Part shown: positions 1-10,736 of the stretch, one piece after another | Numbering within the stretch: position 1 is the first letter of the stretch | Layout of the letters: every line of letters begins with the position of its first letter | DNA from: CBDUBS01 sp965365445 | GTDB lineage: Bacteria > Bacteroidota > Rhodothermia > Rhodothermales > DASSAV01 | Assembly (NCBI GenBank): GCA_965365445.1 | Contig: CBDUBS010000067.1 | Coordinates: forward strand, 1-17,954 | Direction: 5' to 3' | DNA: 17,954 bases | Notes under the pieces: generated by a model | Database searches by the model: none | Told to the model about the DNA's origin: nothing | The model's input: the letters and a program-made list of their open reading frames with translations, nothing else | Program-made: the position numbers and the translations under genes

Positions 1-794
1 CCGCCTCTCCCTGGATCGCCGTTCCGGCGGCTCTTTCGGCGGCCGTCCTGTTTGCATGGCTTACGGGCATTGCCGTCAATATGAATCGGTTCTACGGCTT
101 TCGTCTGACCCGCGCCGAAGACAAACTTCACCTGCGGCACGGTCTGCTTACGCTTTCCGAAGATACCCTACCGATCAAGAAAATCCAGGCCGTACTGCTT
201 CGCTCGAACGCCCTCATGCGCTCTTTCGGATGGTGGCGCATGGATCTGCACATGATCGGACAGGCCGACGAGAAGGGCGGACGGCGGGTCGTCATACCGT
301 TCGCGGACCTGGAAACCATCCACCGGATAGGGCAGCACATCATCCCTTTCTCCTTGCCCGCCGCGTATACGAGCGTCTCTCCCCTGCACAGGCGCCGCCT
401 CCTTATCCGATACGGCGTCGCCGCCGCGGCTGTTGTGGGCGTTGCGGCCCTGTTTTACCCCGCCGCTTTGTTTCTCGTCATCGCCTTTCCGCTGTTGCCC
501 GTCGCAGCGAAACGGCAATACGAGGCGCACGGGTTCGTTTTTTCAGACGACTTGCTTTTCGTCAGACGGGGTGTGCTGGTCCGAAGAATCTGGATCGTGC
601 CCTATCGGAAGTTCCAGGCGATCCAAACCACGGCTACCCTGTTCCAGAGACGCCTCGGCGTCAAAAACCTGTCGTTCGATCTTGCGGATGTGGGCGCCGG
701 CCGGCCGCCCACGATACGCGACCTGCCGGCGTACACGGCCGACCTGCTGGCTCGGGAAGCCTACCGATTGTCTCGAAGCCATTCCACCGCTTAG
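1..794 (+). CDS. bacterial PH-domain (bPH2) membrane protein, YdbT-like, 5' partial
   Basis: The reading frame is open from the left edge (first full codon at 3) to the TAG at 792-794, so the start lies outside the window. The visible part, about 263 residues, opens with a hydrophobic segment (about 9-80) followed by 'NRFYGFRLTRAEDKLHLRHGLL', the typical entry of a bPH2 (PF03703) domain spanning about 84-340. Two closely spaced hydrophobic stretches (about 405-500) and another bPH2-like domain follow (about 510-770, with 'VRRGVLVRRIWIVPYRKFQAIQ'). Alternating membrane pairs and bPH2 domains are the pattern of Bacillus YdbT, which normally has three such domains and follows a smaller YdbS-type gene. 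Any such partner would be upstream and is not visible. The molecular role of these proteins is poorly defined. The ATG at 81 is internal and is not a real start, because the frame and a membrane helix continue upstream of it. Confidence 0.8.
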   Translation, partial: ASPWIAVPAALSAAVLFAWLTGIAVNMNRFYGFRLTRAEDKLHLRHGLLTLSEDTLPIKKIQAVLLRSNALMRSFGWWRMDLHMIGQADEKGGRRVVIPFADLETIHRIGQHIIPFSLPAAYTSVSPLHRRRLLIRYGVAAAAVVGVAALFYPAALFLVIAFPLLPVAAKRQYEAHGFVFSDDLLFVRRGVLVRRIWIVPYRKFQAIQTTATLFQRRLGVKNLSFDLADVGAGRPPTIRDLPAYTADLLAREAYRLSRSHSTA

Positions 795-1190
795 GCGGCT
801 TGCACATCGCGTATCGTTGGGTGCTGCTCGCGAGCGCCCGGCGTCGCCCGTGAATAGTGAAGATATCTTGAATGTCATCACCCCCGGTAGGCACAACCGG
901 CGGTATAGCGGACTGGATAATGACGTCGATGCCTGCCGCCGGGTGCATGGCGTGTCGCGGCCCTGTCGAGATATGGCGACGGTCGTATCGTTTTACCTTG
1001 AAAACCGGTCCGTACGCCGTTGCAGTAGGTAGTTGATCTATGCATCCCCGGTATGGTCTCTATGAACAGGCTCCGGACCGTTGTATAGCGGGCACTCCCG
1101 GCGCCATAAAGACCGTACAGCCGATCACGAGGCAGGGGTCACCGGAAAAAAGGGGTCACGCTGGTTCCACAATCTCTCCCTGAACGTCGT
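795..1190. other. intergenic region, 396 bp, no convincing gene
   Basis: Between the PH-domain gene and the sulfatase I find no open frame with recognisable protein features, no tRNA-like fold and no clear terminator with a T run. It contains a short direct repeat just before the sulfatase (listed separately). It also has a 7-bp inverted pair (CGGTCCG at 1006-1012 and CGGACCG at 1074-1080), whose 61-base separation makes a functional hairpin unlikely. The promoter of the sulfatase gene should lie here, but I cannot point to a convincing -10/-35 pair. Confidence 0.5.
1134..1159 (+). repeat. 9-bp direct repeat AGGGGTCAC, two copies 17 bp apart
   Basis: AGGGGTCAC occurs at 1134-1142 and again at 1151-1159, separated by 8 bases (CGGAAAAA). 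The repeat ends about 30 bp before the sulfatase start. The period of 17 bp places the copies about one and a half helical turns apart. The repeat could be a tandem binding site for a regulator of the sulfatase gene, or a scar of a small repeat element. The sequence alone does not decide between these. Confidence 0.35.
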
Positions 1191-2978
1191 ATGCGAACAA
1201 ACGGCTGCTTCCTCCCGCTGTTCATCGTCATGGTGATCGGCATCCTGACAGGCGCATGTAGAAGCATCGATGCGGGAGGCGGCGATTCGACGCGTCCCAA
1301 TGTCGTGCTCATCATGACCGACGATCAGGGATACGGAGATTTATCCTTTCATGGCAACCCGATTCTAAAGACTCCCAACCTGGACCGCCTTGCCGAACAG
1401 AGCATCCGTCTGACCGACTTTCACGTGGCGCCGGCCTGCACGCCTACACGCGGACAGCTCATGACCGGGCTGGACGCTCTGCGGAACGGCGCCAGCAGTC
1501 CACACGGACAGCGAACGCTGCTCAAGCGGGGCCTTACTACCATGGCCGATATTTTCCGGGCAAACGGGTACCGGACGGCGATGTACGGCAAATGGCACCT
1601 GGGAGGGAACCATGCGCCCTACCGCCCCCACGAACGCGGGTTTCAAGACGCCGTCTGGTTTCTTCGGGGCGGGGTCCAATCGCATCCCAATTACTGGAAC
1701 AGCGATCTGATGGACGACCCCTACCTGCACAACGGCGTGTACGAGCCGTACAAGGGGTATGCAACGGATCTGTGGTTCGAGCTGGGCGAGGCGTTCATTC
1801 GCCAGGCGAAAGCGGACAGGGAACCCTTCTTTTTGTATCTGCCCCTCAATGCGCCCCATGCCCCGCTGCTGGTACAGAATCGCTACAGGGAGCCGTACAA
1901 GCATCTCGACAACAAGGAAACGGCCACCTTTTTCGGCATGATAGCGGGGGTGGACGACCGTATGGGCCGGTTCATGCGTTTTCTGGAAGCGGAAGGACTG
2001 CGGGACGATACCATCCTGATATTCCTTACCGATAACGGCACCGCCTACGGGGAAAAGGTATTCAACGCCGGCATGAGGGGGAAAAAGGCATCGCTGTATG
2101 AGGGTGGACACCGCGTTCCCTTTTTCATCAGCTGGCCCGAAGGGAATCTTCGACCGCCCGGACCGGCGGATGCGCTTACGGAGGTGCAGGACGTACTGCC
2201 TACGCTGATCGATCTGGCCGGGTTGAGTGTACCCCCTGCCCTGCGATTCGATGGGCTCAGCCTGGCTCCGCTGTTGCGTAACCAGCCTCAACCTGAACTG
2301 GAGCAGCGTTTGCTCGTGGCGCAGATGCTTGACGCTAAAGGACAGGGGGCGGTATTGTGGAATAAATGGCGCCTCGTCGACAACGCGCTGTATGACATCC
2401 AGGCCGATCCGGGACAACAAACCGACGTAGCCGCCTTACACCCGGAGGTGGTAAGGCGCATGAAAAACGAGTATGAATCCTGGTGGGCTTCCGTTGAGCC
2501 CGAACTGGTGCTCGAACGCTACGGCCTCGGAGCGGAAAAGGTAATGCTGACGGCCTACGACTGGTGGTATGGGGACCGTGTATACAACTGGCCCCACTTA
2601 CGGCGCGGCGACAGGTCCAACGGGCGGTATGAGGTGGTCGTAGAAGATTCCGGGGAGTATACCTTCCGGCTCCGCCGGTGGCCTGCCGAGGCCGATGCGG
2701 GTATCCGGAAGGGGGTGCCGCAGTTCATTCCCTTTGACTCGTTCATGTCCGACGATCCGAAAATCGACAATTTCCCCGAAGGCAAGGCGCTGGATATCCG
2801 GAATGCCCGCGTCCGTATAGGCGGGCAGGAGCAGGAGAAAACCGTGGGAGATGAGGACAAGGAGGTGTCCTTTACATTCAGGCTGCCGGAGGGGCCCACT
2901 GATTTGCAAACCTGGTTCGTTACGGCAGACGGGGAGGAATTCGGCGCCTATTACGTGTACGTCGAGAAAAGCCGGTAG
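1191..2978 (+). CDS. sulfatase (arylsulfatase family, Cys-type), lipoprotein, with extra C-terminal domain
   Basis: This 595-residue protein would hydrolyse sulfate esters, probably on a polysaccharide, outside the cytoplasmic membrane. A hydrophobic N-terminus ends in a lipobox, LTGAC with Cys23, which indicates a lipoprotein. The catalytic motif is CTPTR at residues 83-87, so Cys83 would be oxidised to formylglycine by a maturase that is not in this window. Other sulfatase landmarks are DD at 44-45 (metal), GKWH at 133-136, His223 in NAPH, DN at 281-282 (metal) and RGKK before 'EGGHRVPFF'. The sulfatase fold ends near residue 430. The remaining ~160 residues look like a beta-rich accessory domain ('GEYTFRLRRWP') that I cannot assign. 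The start at 1191 gives an intact signal peptide and has no Shine-Dalgarno sequence. The gene ends 11 bp from the convergent YaaW-like gene. The natural substrate is unknown. Confidence 0.92.
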   Translation: MRTNGCFLPLFIVMVIGILTGACRSIDAGGGDSTRPNVVLIMTDDQGYGDLSFHGNPILKTPNLDRLAEQSIRLTDFHVAPACTPTRGQLMTGLDALRNGASSPHGQRTLLKRGLTTMADIFRANGYRTAMYGKWHLGGNHAPYRPHERGFQDAVWFLRGGVQSHPNYWNSDLMDDPYLHNGVYEPYKGYATDLWFELGEAFIRQAKADREPFFLYLPLNAPHAPLLVQNRYREPYKHLDNKETATFFGMIAGVDDRMGRFMRFLEAEGLRDDTILIFLTDNGTAYGEKVFNAGMRGKKASLYEGGHRVPFFISWPEGNLRPPGPADALTEVQDVLPTLIDLAGLSVPPALRFDGLSLAPLLRNQPQPELEQRLLVAQMLDAKGQGAVLWNKWRLVDNALYDIQADPGQQTDVAALHPEVVRRMKNEYESWWASVEPELVLERYGLGAEKVMLTAYDWWYGDRVYNWPHLRRGDRSNGRYEVVVEDSGEYTFRLRRWPAEADAGIRKGVPQFIPFDSFMSDDPKIDNFPEGKALDIRNARVRIGGQEQEKTVGDEDKEVSFTFRLPEGPTDLQTWFVTADGEEFGAYYVYVEKSR

Positions 2979-2989
2979 GCGAGCCTCGC

Positions 2990-3760
2990 TCATGCACCCT
3001 CGCCGAAGTGCTGATCTGCTTCCTGATCCCGCCGCAGCAAGCACAGGCCAAGATAGAGAACGATGGGGGCCGTTTTCCGGTATGCAGGCCCTTGCACGTC
3101 GATGAGCGTCCAGCCGATCGATAAGGACCAGGCGGCAGGTCCGATCCAGCGTATCCACCATGGGAAACGCGCCGCCACGATGGCAAAAAGCTCCTGGGAG
3201 AGGCGGCGGCCGATGATACGCCCGATAGCACCGAAAACAACCCGCTTGATGAGGCCGTCCACGACGAGGTGACCGAAGGCTTGCAGCAGCGCCGGTACCG
3301 CGAACACCCCGGCCGACCTGGAAAGGAAGGCCATCGCCTGCTCGCTTCCAACTCCAAGATCCTCCAGCATGGCCCGTTGCTCCACCGGCGACATGCGTTC
3401 GACCTCTGCGGCTACGTATCCTTCCACAACCGCCCGGAGCAACGCCTCATCGGAGAAGGCGCCCGGGAGGTCCACGTCGAGAAATCGGGCTACGTCTTCG
3501 ATGATCTCGCGGAATGCCACACCGGGTGGCATTCCGGCAAGCTTGCGGGCCAGGTAGGCCATATCTGCGCTCCCGAGGTAGCGGATTTCGTGCTCCAGCT
3601 GCCGGCAGAGGGCATCTCGGGCTTCCGGCGTGCCGCTCTCCTCGAAATGAAGCAGCAGCAGACTCAGGCTGCGGTTGTCGGTAAAGCTGAAGTCGTTCTC
3701 GATGATACGTACGAGAAAGAGATAGTCGGCGCCGGTAAGCGATTGCAGTAACGCTTGCAT
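2990..3760 (-). CDS. YaaW/UPF0174-family protein
   Basis: This 256-residue protein resembles E. coli YaaW (UPF0174), a family of unknown function. The shared signs are the 'LEHEIRYLGSADMAYLARKLAG' block at about residues 55-76, which aligns with the YaaW 'GELQHFGGDSIANKLRG' segment, and a C-terminal 'AYRKTAPIVLYLGLCLLRR' (226-244) matching YaaW 'AYRVTIPAVLQIACLRR'. The middle is helical and charged. Residues 150-185 and 203-243 are hydrophobic and could associate with membrane, including 'WWIRWIGPAAWSLSIGWTLI'. The gene is convergent with the sulfatase (11-bp gap) and divergent from malQ, so it may share a control region with malQ. The start at 3760 is the first Met of the conserved part and has no Shine-Dalgarno sequence. 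The family assignment rests on remembered motif similarity. I do not infer a role in glucan metabolism. Confidence 0.75.
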   Translation of the reverse strand: MQALLQSLTGADYLFLVRIIENDFSFTDNRSLSLLLLHFEESGTPEARDALCRQLEHEIRYLGSADMAYLARKLAGMPPGVAFREIIEDVARFLDVDLPGAFSDEALLRAVVEGYVAAEVERMSPVEQRAMLEDLGVGSEQAMAFLSRSAGVFAVPALLQAFGHLVVDGLIKRVVFGAIGRIIGRRLSQELFAIVAARFPWWIRWIGPAAWSLSIGWTLIDVQGPAYRKTAPIVLYLGLCLLRRDQEADQHFGEGA

Positions 3761-3879
3761 GGATACGGGTGCGAAGGTGCGAATAACAGGGTAAGCGTAT
3801 CAGACGAGAAACCCGGACCGTAGTTGCAATAGGCATTTCCCGGGGCCATTTATGAATTTCTGGTCATGCTTCGGACAAA

Positions 3880-3887
3880 AAGCGCTT
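3880..3887. promoter_or_regulatory. palindrome AAGCGCTT, possible LacI-family operator core
   Basis: AAGCGCTT is a perfect 8-bp palindrome with a central CG, the type of core found in LacI/CcpA/MalR-family operators, which often control maltose and glucan genes. It lies about 110 bp upstream of malQ. The flanks are not symmetric beyond the 8 bp, so chance occurrence is possible. Operator function is an inference. Confidence 0.3.
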
Positions 3888-3888
3888 A

Positions 3889-3904
3889 CCTGAACATGTT
3901 AAGG
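3889..3904. promoter_or_regulatory. 16-bp imperfect palindrome CCTGAACATGTTAAGG, candidate operator
   Basis: The reverse complement of this 16-mer matches itself at 14 of 16 positions; only positions 4 and 13 differ. It is centred on AACATGTT, lies 95-110 bp upstream of malQ, and follows AAGCGCTT by a single base. A symmetric site of this size between divergent genes is what a dimeric repressor or activator would bind. The regulator is not encoded in this window. Confidence 0.4.
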
Positions 3905-3998
3905 AAAAAAACATCCGGACGGACGTAGCACGGGCTTTCCAGTCCACAGGGCGTATCGTTTCATTGTATTCCGACCCATAATCACGCGGTAGCAATTC

Positions 3999-5534
3999 AT
4001 GGCCTTTCAACGTTCGAGCGGCATCCTGCTTCATATCACGTCACTTCCCGGACGGTATGGCATCGGCGATCTGGGAGCAGAGGCATATGCCTTCGCCGAC
4101 TTTCTGGCAGATGCCGGCCAATCCATCTGGCAGGTGTTGCCGCTCGTCCCGGTAGGTCTCGGCCACTCACCCTATTCCAGCCCTTCTACGTTTGCCGGTA
4201 ATCCGCTGCTCATCAGCCCGGATCGGCTCGTCGAAGAGGAACTACTCGAACCGGATGATCTGGTCGGCATACCGCACCATGCCGCCGCCGAACTGGTGGA
4301 CTTCGAGGCGGTCATTCCGTTCAAATACCGTCTGCTCGAACAGGCGTATAGCCGGTTCAAAAGCCGGGGGCGCCATTCGCTCTCCGGCGCATTTCAGGCC
4401 TTTCGCGATGAAAACCGCGAATGGCTGGACGACTACGGCCTGTTCATGGCTCTGCGCGAGCGATTCAACGAAACATCCTGGGTAGAGTGGCCGCTGCCCT
4501 ACGTCCGGCGCGAGGCCGAAGCGCTCATCGCCGCCCGCTCCGAACTGGCCGACCGTATCGAGGCGCAGGAGTTCTGGCAATTCCTCTTCGCCCGACAGTG
4601 GTACGCCCTGAAGCGGTATTGCAACGAGCGCTCCATCCGGATATTCGGCGACCTTCCCATTTACGTGGCGCACGATAGCGCCGACGTATGGGGAAACCAG
4701 GATCTGTTCTCGCTCGACGAAAAGGGCCGTCCTACGGTCGTAGCGGGCGTGCCTCCGGACTATTTCAGTGCTACCGGCCAGCGGTGGGGCAACCCGCTGT
4801 ACCGCTGGGACGTAATGCGCGAGCGCGGCTACGGCTGGTGGGCGCAACGCCTGGCCGCCGTGCTCCGGCAGGTCGATATCATTCGCCTGGATCATTTCCG
4901 CGCCTTCCAGGGCTACTGGGAAATTCCCGCCCATGAGGAAACGGCCGTCAACGGCCGGTGGATGCCGGGCCCGAGTGTGGATCTGTTCAACGTACTCCGC
5001 GACAGGCTGGGGCCGCTGCCCATCGTCGCGGAGGACTTGGGGCTGATCACCGAGGATGTAACCTGGCTGATTCGCACGCTGGATTTCCCCGGCATGGCCG
5101 TTCTGCACTTCGCGTTCGATAACGCCGCCGAATCGACGTACCTGCCGCACCGCTACCGACCCAACCTCGTCGCCTATACGGGCACGCACGATAACGATAC
5201 GACACTCGGCTGGTGGGCCGGCGAAGTCGCACAGGGTCATGACGAAACCGTTTCCTACGCCCGAAAATATCTGGGCGTCACGGGCGAGGAGGACTCCGCG
5301 ATTCACTGGTCGATGATTCGCATGTTGCAGGCATCCGTCGCCGACATGGTCATCGTACCCATGCAGGATATCCTGGGCCTCGGCAGCGACGCTCGCATGA
5401 ACACTCCGGGCCGCCCCGAAAACAACTGGGCGTGGCGGTTTACGTGGGATCTGCTCACGCTTGAACAGAAGCAACACCTGCGGATGCTAACGGAGGTATA
5501 CGGCCGGTTACCGCAGGGCCAGGGGCATCGCTGA
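3999..5534 (+). CDS. malQ: 4-alpha-glucanotransferase (amylomaltase), GH77
   Basis: MalQ transfers alpha-1,4-glucan segments between maltooligosaccharides, releasing glucose or building longer chains, in the cytoplasm. The 511-residue length matches the compact amylomaltase type (Thermus MalQ is about 500) with no N-terminal extension. Family signs include 'SSGILLHITSLPGRYGIGDLG' at the N-terminus, 'SPYSSPSTFAGNPLLIS' near residue 57, and 'GDLPIYVAHDSADVW' around 217-231. The catalytic residues are the nucleophile Asp298 in RLDHFR, acid/base Glu345 in AEDLG and Asp398 in GTHDND. All three are intact. The ATG at 3999 gives the standard N-terminus and has no Shine-Dalgarno sequence. It is followed by treY on the same strand, 150 bp from the treY start preferred here. 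It probably feeds or trims linear chains for TreY and for the glgE-glgB branch of the locus. Confidence 0.96.
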   Translation: MAFQRSSGILLHITSLPGRYGIGDLGAEAYAFADFLADAGQSIWQVLPLVPVGLGHSPYSSPSTFAGNPLLISPDRLVEEELLEPDDLVGIPHHAAAELVDFEAVIPFKYRLLEQAYSRFKSRGRHSLSGAFQAFRDENREWLDDYGLFMALRERFNETSWVEWPLPYVRREAEALIAARSELADRIEAQEFWQFLFARQWYALKRYCNERSIRIFGDLPIYVAHDSADVWGNQDLFSLDEKGRPTVVAGVPPDYFSATGQRWGNPLYRWDVMRERGYGWWAQRLAAVLRQVDIIRLDHFRAFQGYWEIPAHEETAVNGRWMPGPSVDLFNVLRDRLGPLPIVAEDLGLITEDVTWLIRTLDFPGMAVLHFAFDNAAESTYLPHRYRPNLVAYTGTHDNDTTLGWWAGEVAQGHDETVSYARKYLGVTGEEDSAIHWSMIRMLQASVADMVIVPMQDILGLGSDARMNTPGRPENNWAWRFTWDLLTLEQKQHLRMLTEVYGRLPQGQGHR

Positions 5535-8326
5535 AGCTGCTGAAGCATGTAACAATCCGGTGAGGCGGACAGTCAGGGGCACGCAAGCCGAAGCGTCGGG
5601 GTAAATACCAACGACACAGGCCGGCGGGGCATGGCATGTCGCCATACCTCATCGCCGCTCGTTTGTATCCCGACCCCTCGCCTTATGATCGCAACGTACC
5701 GTTTGCAGCTTCAGCCCGATTTCGATTTTGCCGCCGTTGAATCCGTTCTGCCCTACCTCAGGGATCTCGGCGTGAGCCATATCTACCTTTCGCCCGTAAA
5801 CGAGGCCCGCATCGGCTCGACCCACGGATACGACGTAATCGACCATAACGAAATACGTAAAGAGCTTGGCGGCCGCGAAGGGTTCGACCGGATGCTGGAA
5901 AAAGCCCGAAATGAAGGGTTCGAGTTCATCATCGATTTCGTGCCGAATCATGCCGGCGTCGGACCAAGGAACGTGTACTGGCAGGATGTGCTGGCCTACG
6001 GGCCGCATTCGCCCTTCGCCCGCTTCTTCGACATCGACTGGAAGCCGCTGAAACCCGAATTGCAGGGAAAAATTCTTCTGCCGTTTCTGGGCGATACCTA
6101 CGGCGAGTGCCTGGAGCGGGGAGAGATCACGCTTTCATATGATGACGGCCGGTTTTTCGCCAACTACTTCGACAACAAATACGCGCTCTCGCCCTGCTCG
6201 TATGCCACCATTCTGGAGTCGGCGCTGCCCCGCTACGAGCGCACGGAACAGTACTGGACGCTCCGGGACGTGGCCGAATCGTACCGCAAGCTGCAACCCG
6301 ACGAGCGGGAAAAGGCCGAAGCCTTGAGACCCCGGCTGCTCGTACTCCGGAACCAGATCGACTTCGCGAGCCTGCTTCCTTCCTTACAGGGTGAAGGGCT
6401 TCATGAACTGCTTGAAGAACAATACTGGCGGCTTTCTTTCTGGAAAACGGCCGGTTCGGAAATAAACTACCGCCGCTTCTTCGACATAAACGGGCTGGTA
6501 GGGCTGCGCATGGAGGACGCGCAGGTATTCTGGGATGCCCATCGGCTGATGGGCGAGCTGCTGGCTCAGCAGGGTATAACCGGGCTGCGTGTGGATCACA
6601 TCGACGGCCTGTTCGATCCCCATCGCTACCTGGGGGCGCTACGCGACCTCGGCGCGCGGCATATCTGGGTGGAGAAAATCCTGGCCCCCGGCGAAATTCT
6701 CCCGGAGGGCTGGCCTGTGGAGGGCACGAGCGGCTACGAATTCCTCAACGACGTTATGGGGGTCTTGCTGAATCCGGCCGCCGAAATCCCGCTCGACCGA
6801 ACGTACCGCCGTTTCGTGACCGACGCGGAAGGGTATGACGACGTAGTGTATGCCGCCAAGCTGGACGTCATGTCCACATCGCTATCGAGCGAGTTGTTCA
6901 GGCTTTCGTATGAGCTGGATCGCATTTCGGAGGCCGATTACCGAACCCGCGATTTTACGCTGGAGGCGCTCCGTAACGCACTGTCAGCCATCGTAGCCTC
7001 CTTCGACCGGTACCGCACATACCTGCCTTACGATCCCGAATCGGCCCGGGAGGTGGTTCAGCACGCCGTACACAGGGCCATGCAGCGCAACCACGTGGAC
7101 GAACCTACGGTGTACGAATTTGCCTCTCGTGTCATCATGGGAGACGTCCGCGATGATCTCCAGCCGATCCGGCAGCTCTGGACAGGGCGGTTCCAGCAGT
7201 TCACCGCCCCGGTAGCGGCCAAAGGCACCGAGGATACCGCCTTCTACCGCTATTACCGGCTGACGGCTCTCAATGAAGTGGGCGGCGAACCGTCTCGCTT
7301 CGGCGTTCCGATGCAAGCGTTTCATTCGCACAACCGGTTCCGGGCCATTCGCTACCCGCGCAATCTGCTGGCAACGGCCACCCACGACCATAAGCGTGGG
7401 GAGGATACCCGAATGCGCCTCATCGCGCTGGGGGAGGTCCCGGAGCTGTGGGACCGGACGGTCGCCGACCTGACGAAAATTGCGGAGCGACACCTGACGG
7501 ACCGCGGCCCGTCCCGGGCGGACCAGTATCTGTTCTTCCAGACGCTGGCAGCCTTATGGCACAACGCCGACCGGGACGAACTGAGCGAACGCCTGGCGGC
7601 TTACATGCTGAAGGCGACCCGCGAAAGCAAAGAAGAGACGAGCTGGCTCAATCTGGACAACGCCTACGAAACCAATCTGCAAACCTTCGTCCGTAACGTC
7701 ATCGAAGATCCGCAAACGGATGAAGCCCTGTCGGAAATAGCCCACCTGCTGGCACGCTACGGATTTTTCAACACGCTGAGCCAGGTAGTGATCAAGATTA
7801 CCGCGCCGGGCGTACCGGATATATATCAGGGAAGTGAAATGGGGGATCTGTCGCTGGTGGACCCCGATAACCGCCGCCCCGTGGCCTTCGAGCGCAATGC
7901 CAGGCTGTTGAAAGAAATGAAGGATCTGGTCGCCCAACCCGACGAAAAGTACCTGCATCGACTGATTACGGAAGGAGACGCCCGGGCGAAGCTGTACCTC
8001 ACGGCCCGTATGCTGCACTACCGAAAGCACCATCCGCAAGTATTCGAGGGTTCGTACCGGGCGCTGGAGACCGATGAAGAAGGAACGTGCCACTGGGTGA
8101 CTTATTCGCGCGAGCATGAGGGCGAAGCCTTGCTGGTTGCGGTCCCTCGCTTTCCCGGTACGTGGGACCAGCACCGCGAGGTGCGCATTGCTCTCCCACC
8201 GGAGTTGCAGGGCCGGCAGTGGATGGACGTATTTACGGGCCGGCCTTATCGCTTCGATCGGTTCGTGGAGACGGGCGCCCTCTCTACGCCGTGGTCCGTG
8301 CTTGCGAGTGACGCCGTAACGCTCGC

Positions 8327-10555
<2,229 letters not shown>

Positions 10556-10736
10556 AGGAATGAGTCGGGTGGTCGATTCACCGGCCTTTCCGGCCCGAAT
10601 CTGGAAACGAAAGTAACATTAGGGTGCAAAGCGAGACCTTATCTTGCCCTCGGCTTACCATAGTGCATCGCATAGATGCTCGGTCGGGTTTCGGGTTTCC
10701 TTTCCGATCCCCTAATATCGGCTTTAACGATTCATC
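10556..10736. promoter_or_regulatory. divergent control region between glgX and glgE
   Basis: These 181 bp separate glgX (-) and glgE (+) and should carry both promoters, including that of the glgE-treS-glgB operon. A 15-bp interrupted palindrome, GCATC at 10665-10669 and GATGC at 10675-10679 around a 5-base centre, lies in the middle and could be a regulator site. I see no convincing -10/-35 pair on either strand and no open frame worth calling. The palindromes upstream of malQ do not recur here. Confidence 0.45.

Larger units (their letters stand above)
3761..3998. promoter_or_regulatory. divergent control region between the YaaW-like gene and malQ
   Basis: These 238 bp separate two divergently transcribed genes and must hold the promoters for both. 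It is more AT-rich than the flanking genes, with an A-rich run at 3900-3911. Two palindromes sit in its centre (listed separately). A CATAAT at 3977-3982 resembles a -10 element for malQ but lacks a good -35 partner, so I do not call the promoter itself. No open frame here looks coding. Confidence 0.55.

Noticed and set aside
1006..1080. Inverted pair CGGTCCG/CGGACCG as a hairpin or element end
   Set aside because: The arms are only 7 bp with a 61-base loop, which can easily occur by chance in GC-rich DNA.
1365..2420. 351-codon open frame on the minus strand opposite the sulfatase
   Set aside because: The sulfatase on the plus strand has a signal peptide and all family motifs; the antisense product has none.
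2979..2989. Bidirectional terminator between the sulfatase and the YaaW-like gene
   Set aside because: The gap is only 11 bp and shows no stem-loop with a T run.
3954..3982. Sigma-70 promoter for malQ using CATAAT at 3977-3982
   Set aside because: The hexamer at the expected -35 position (TATCGT) is poor and the host may not use the standard consensus, so it is not called.
4242..5477. 411-codon open frame on the minus strand opposite malQ
   Set aside because: The protein is low in recognisable motifs and mirrors the malQ codons. It is a shadow of the real gene.
5631..5684. Upstream in-frame ATG (5631) as the treY start
   Set aside because: The extra 18 residues do not resemble TreY N-termini, while the ATG at 5685 begins exactly at the conserved block. 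A small ATGGC/GCCAT hairpin at 5631-5645 also covers the upstream ATG.
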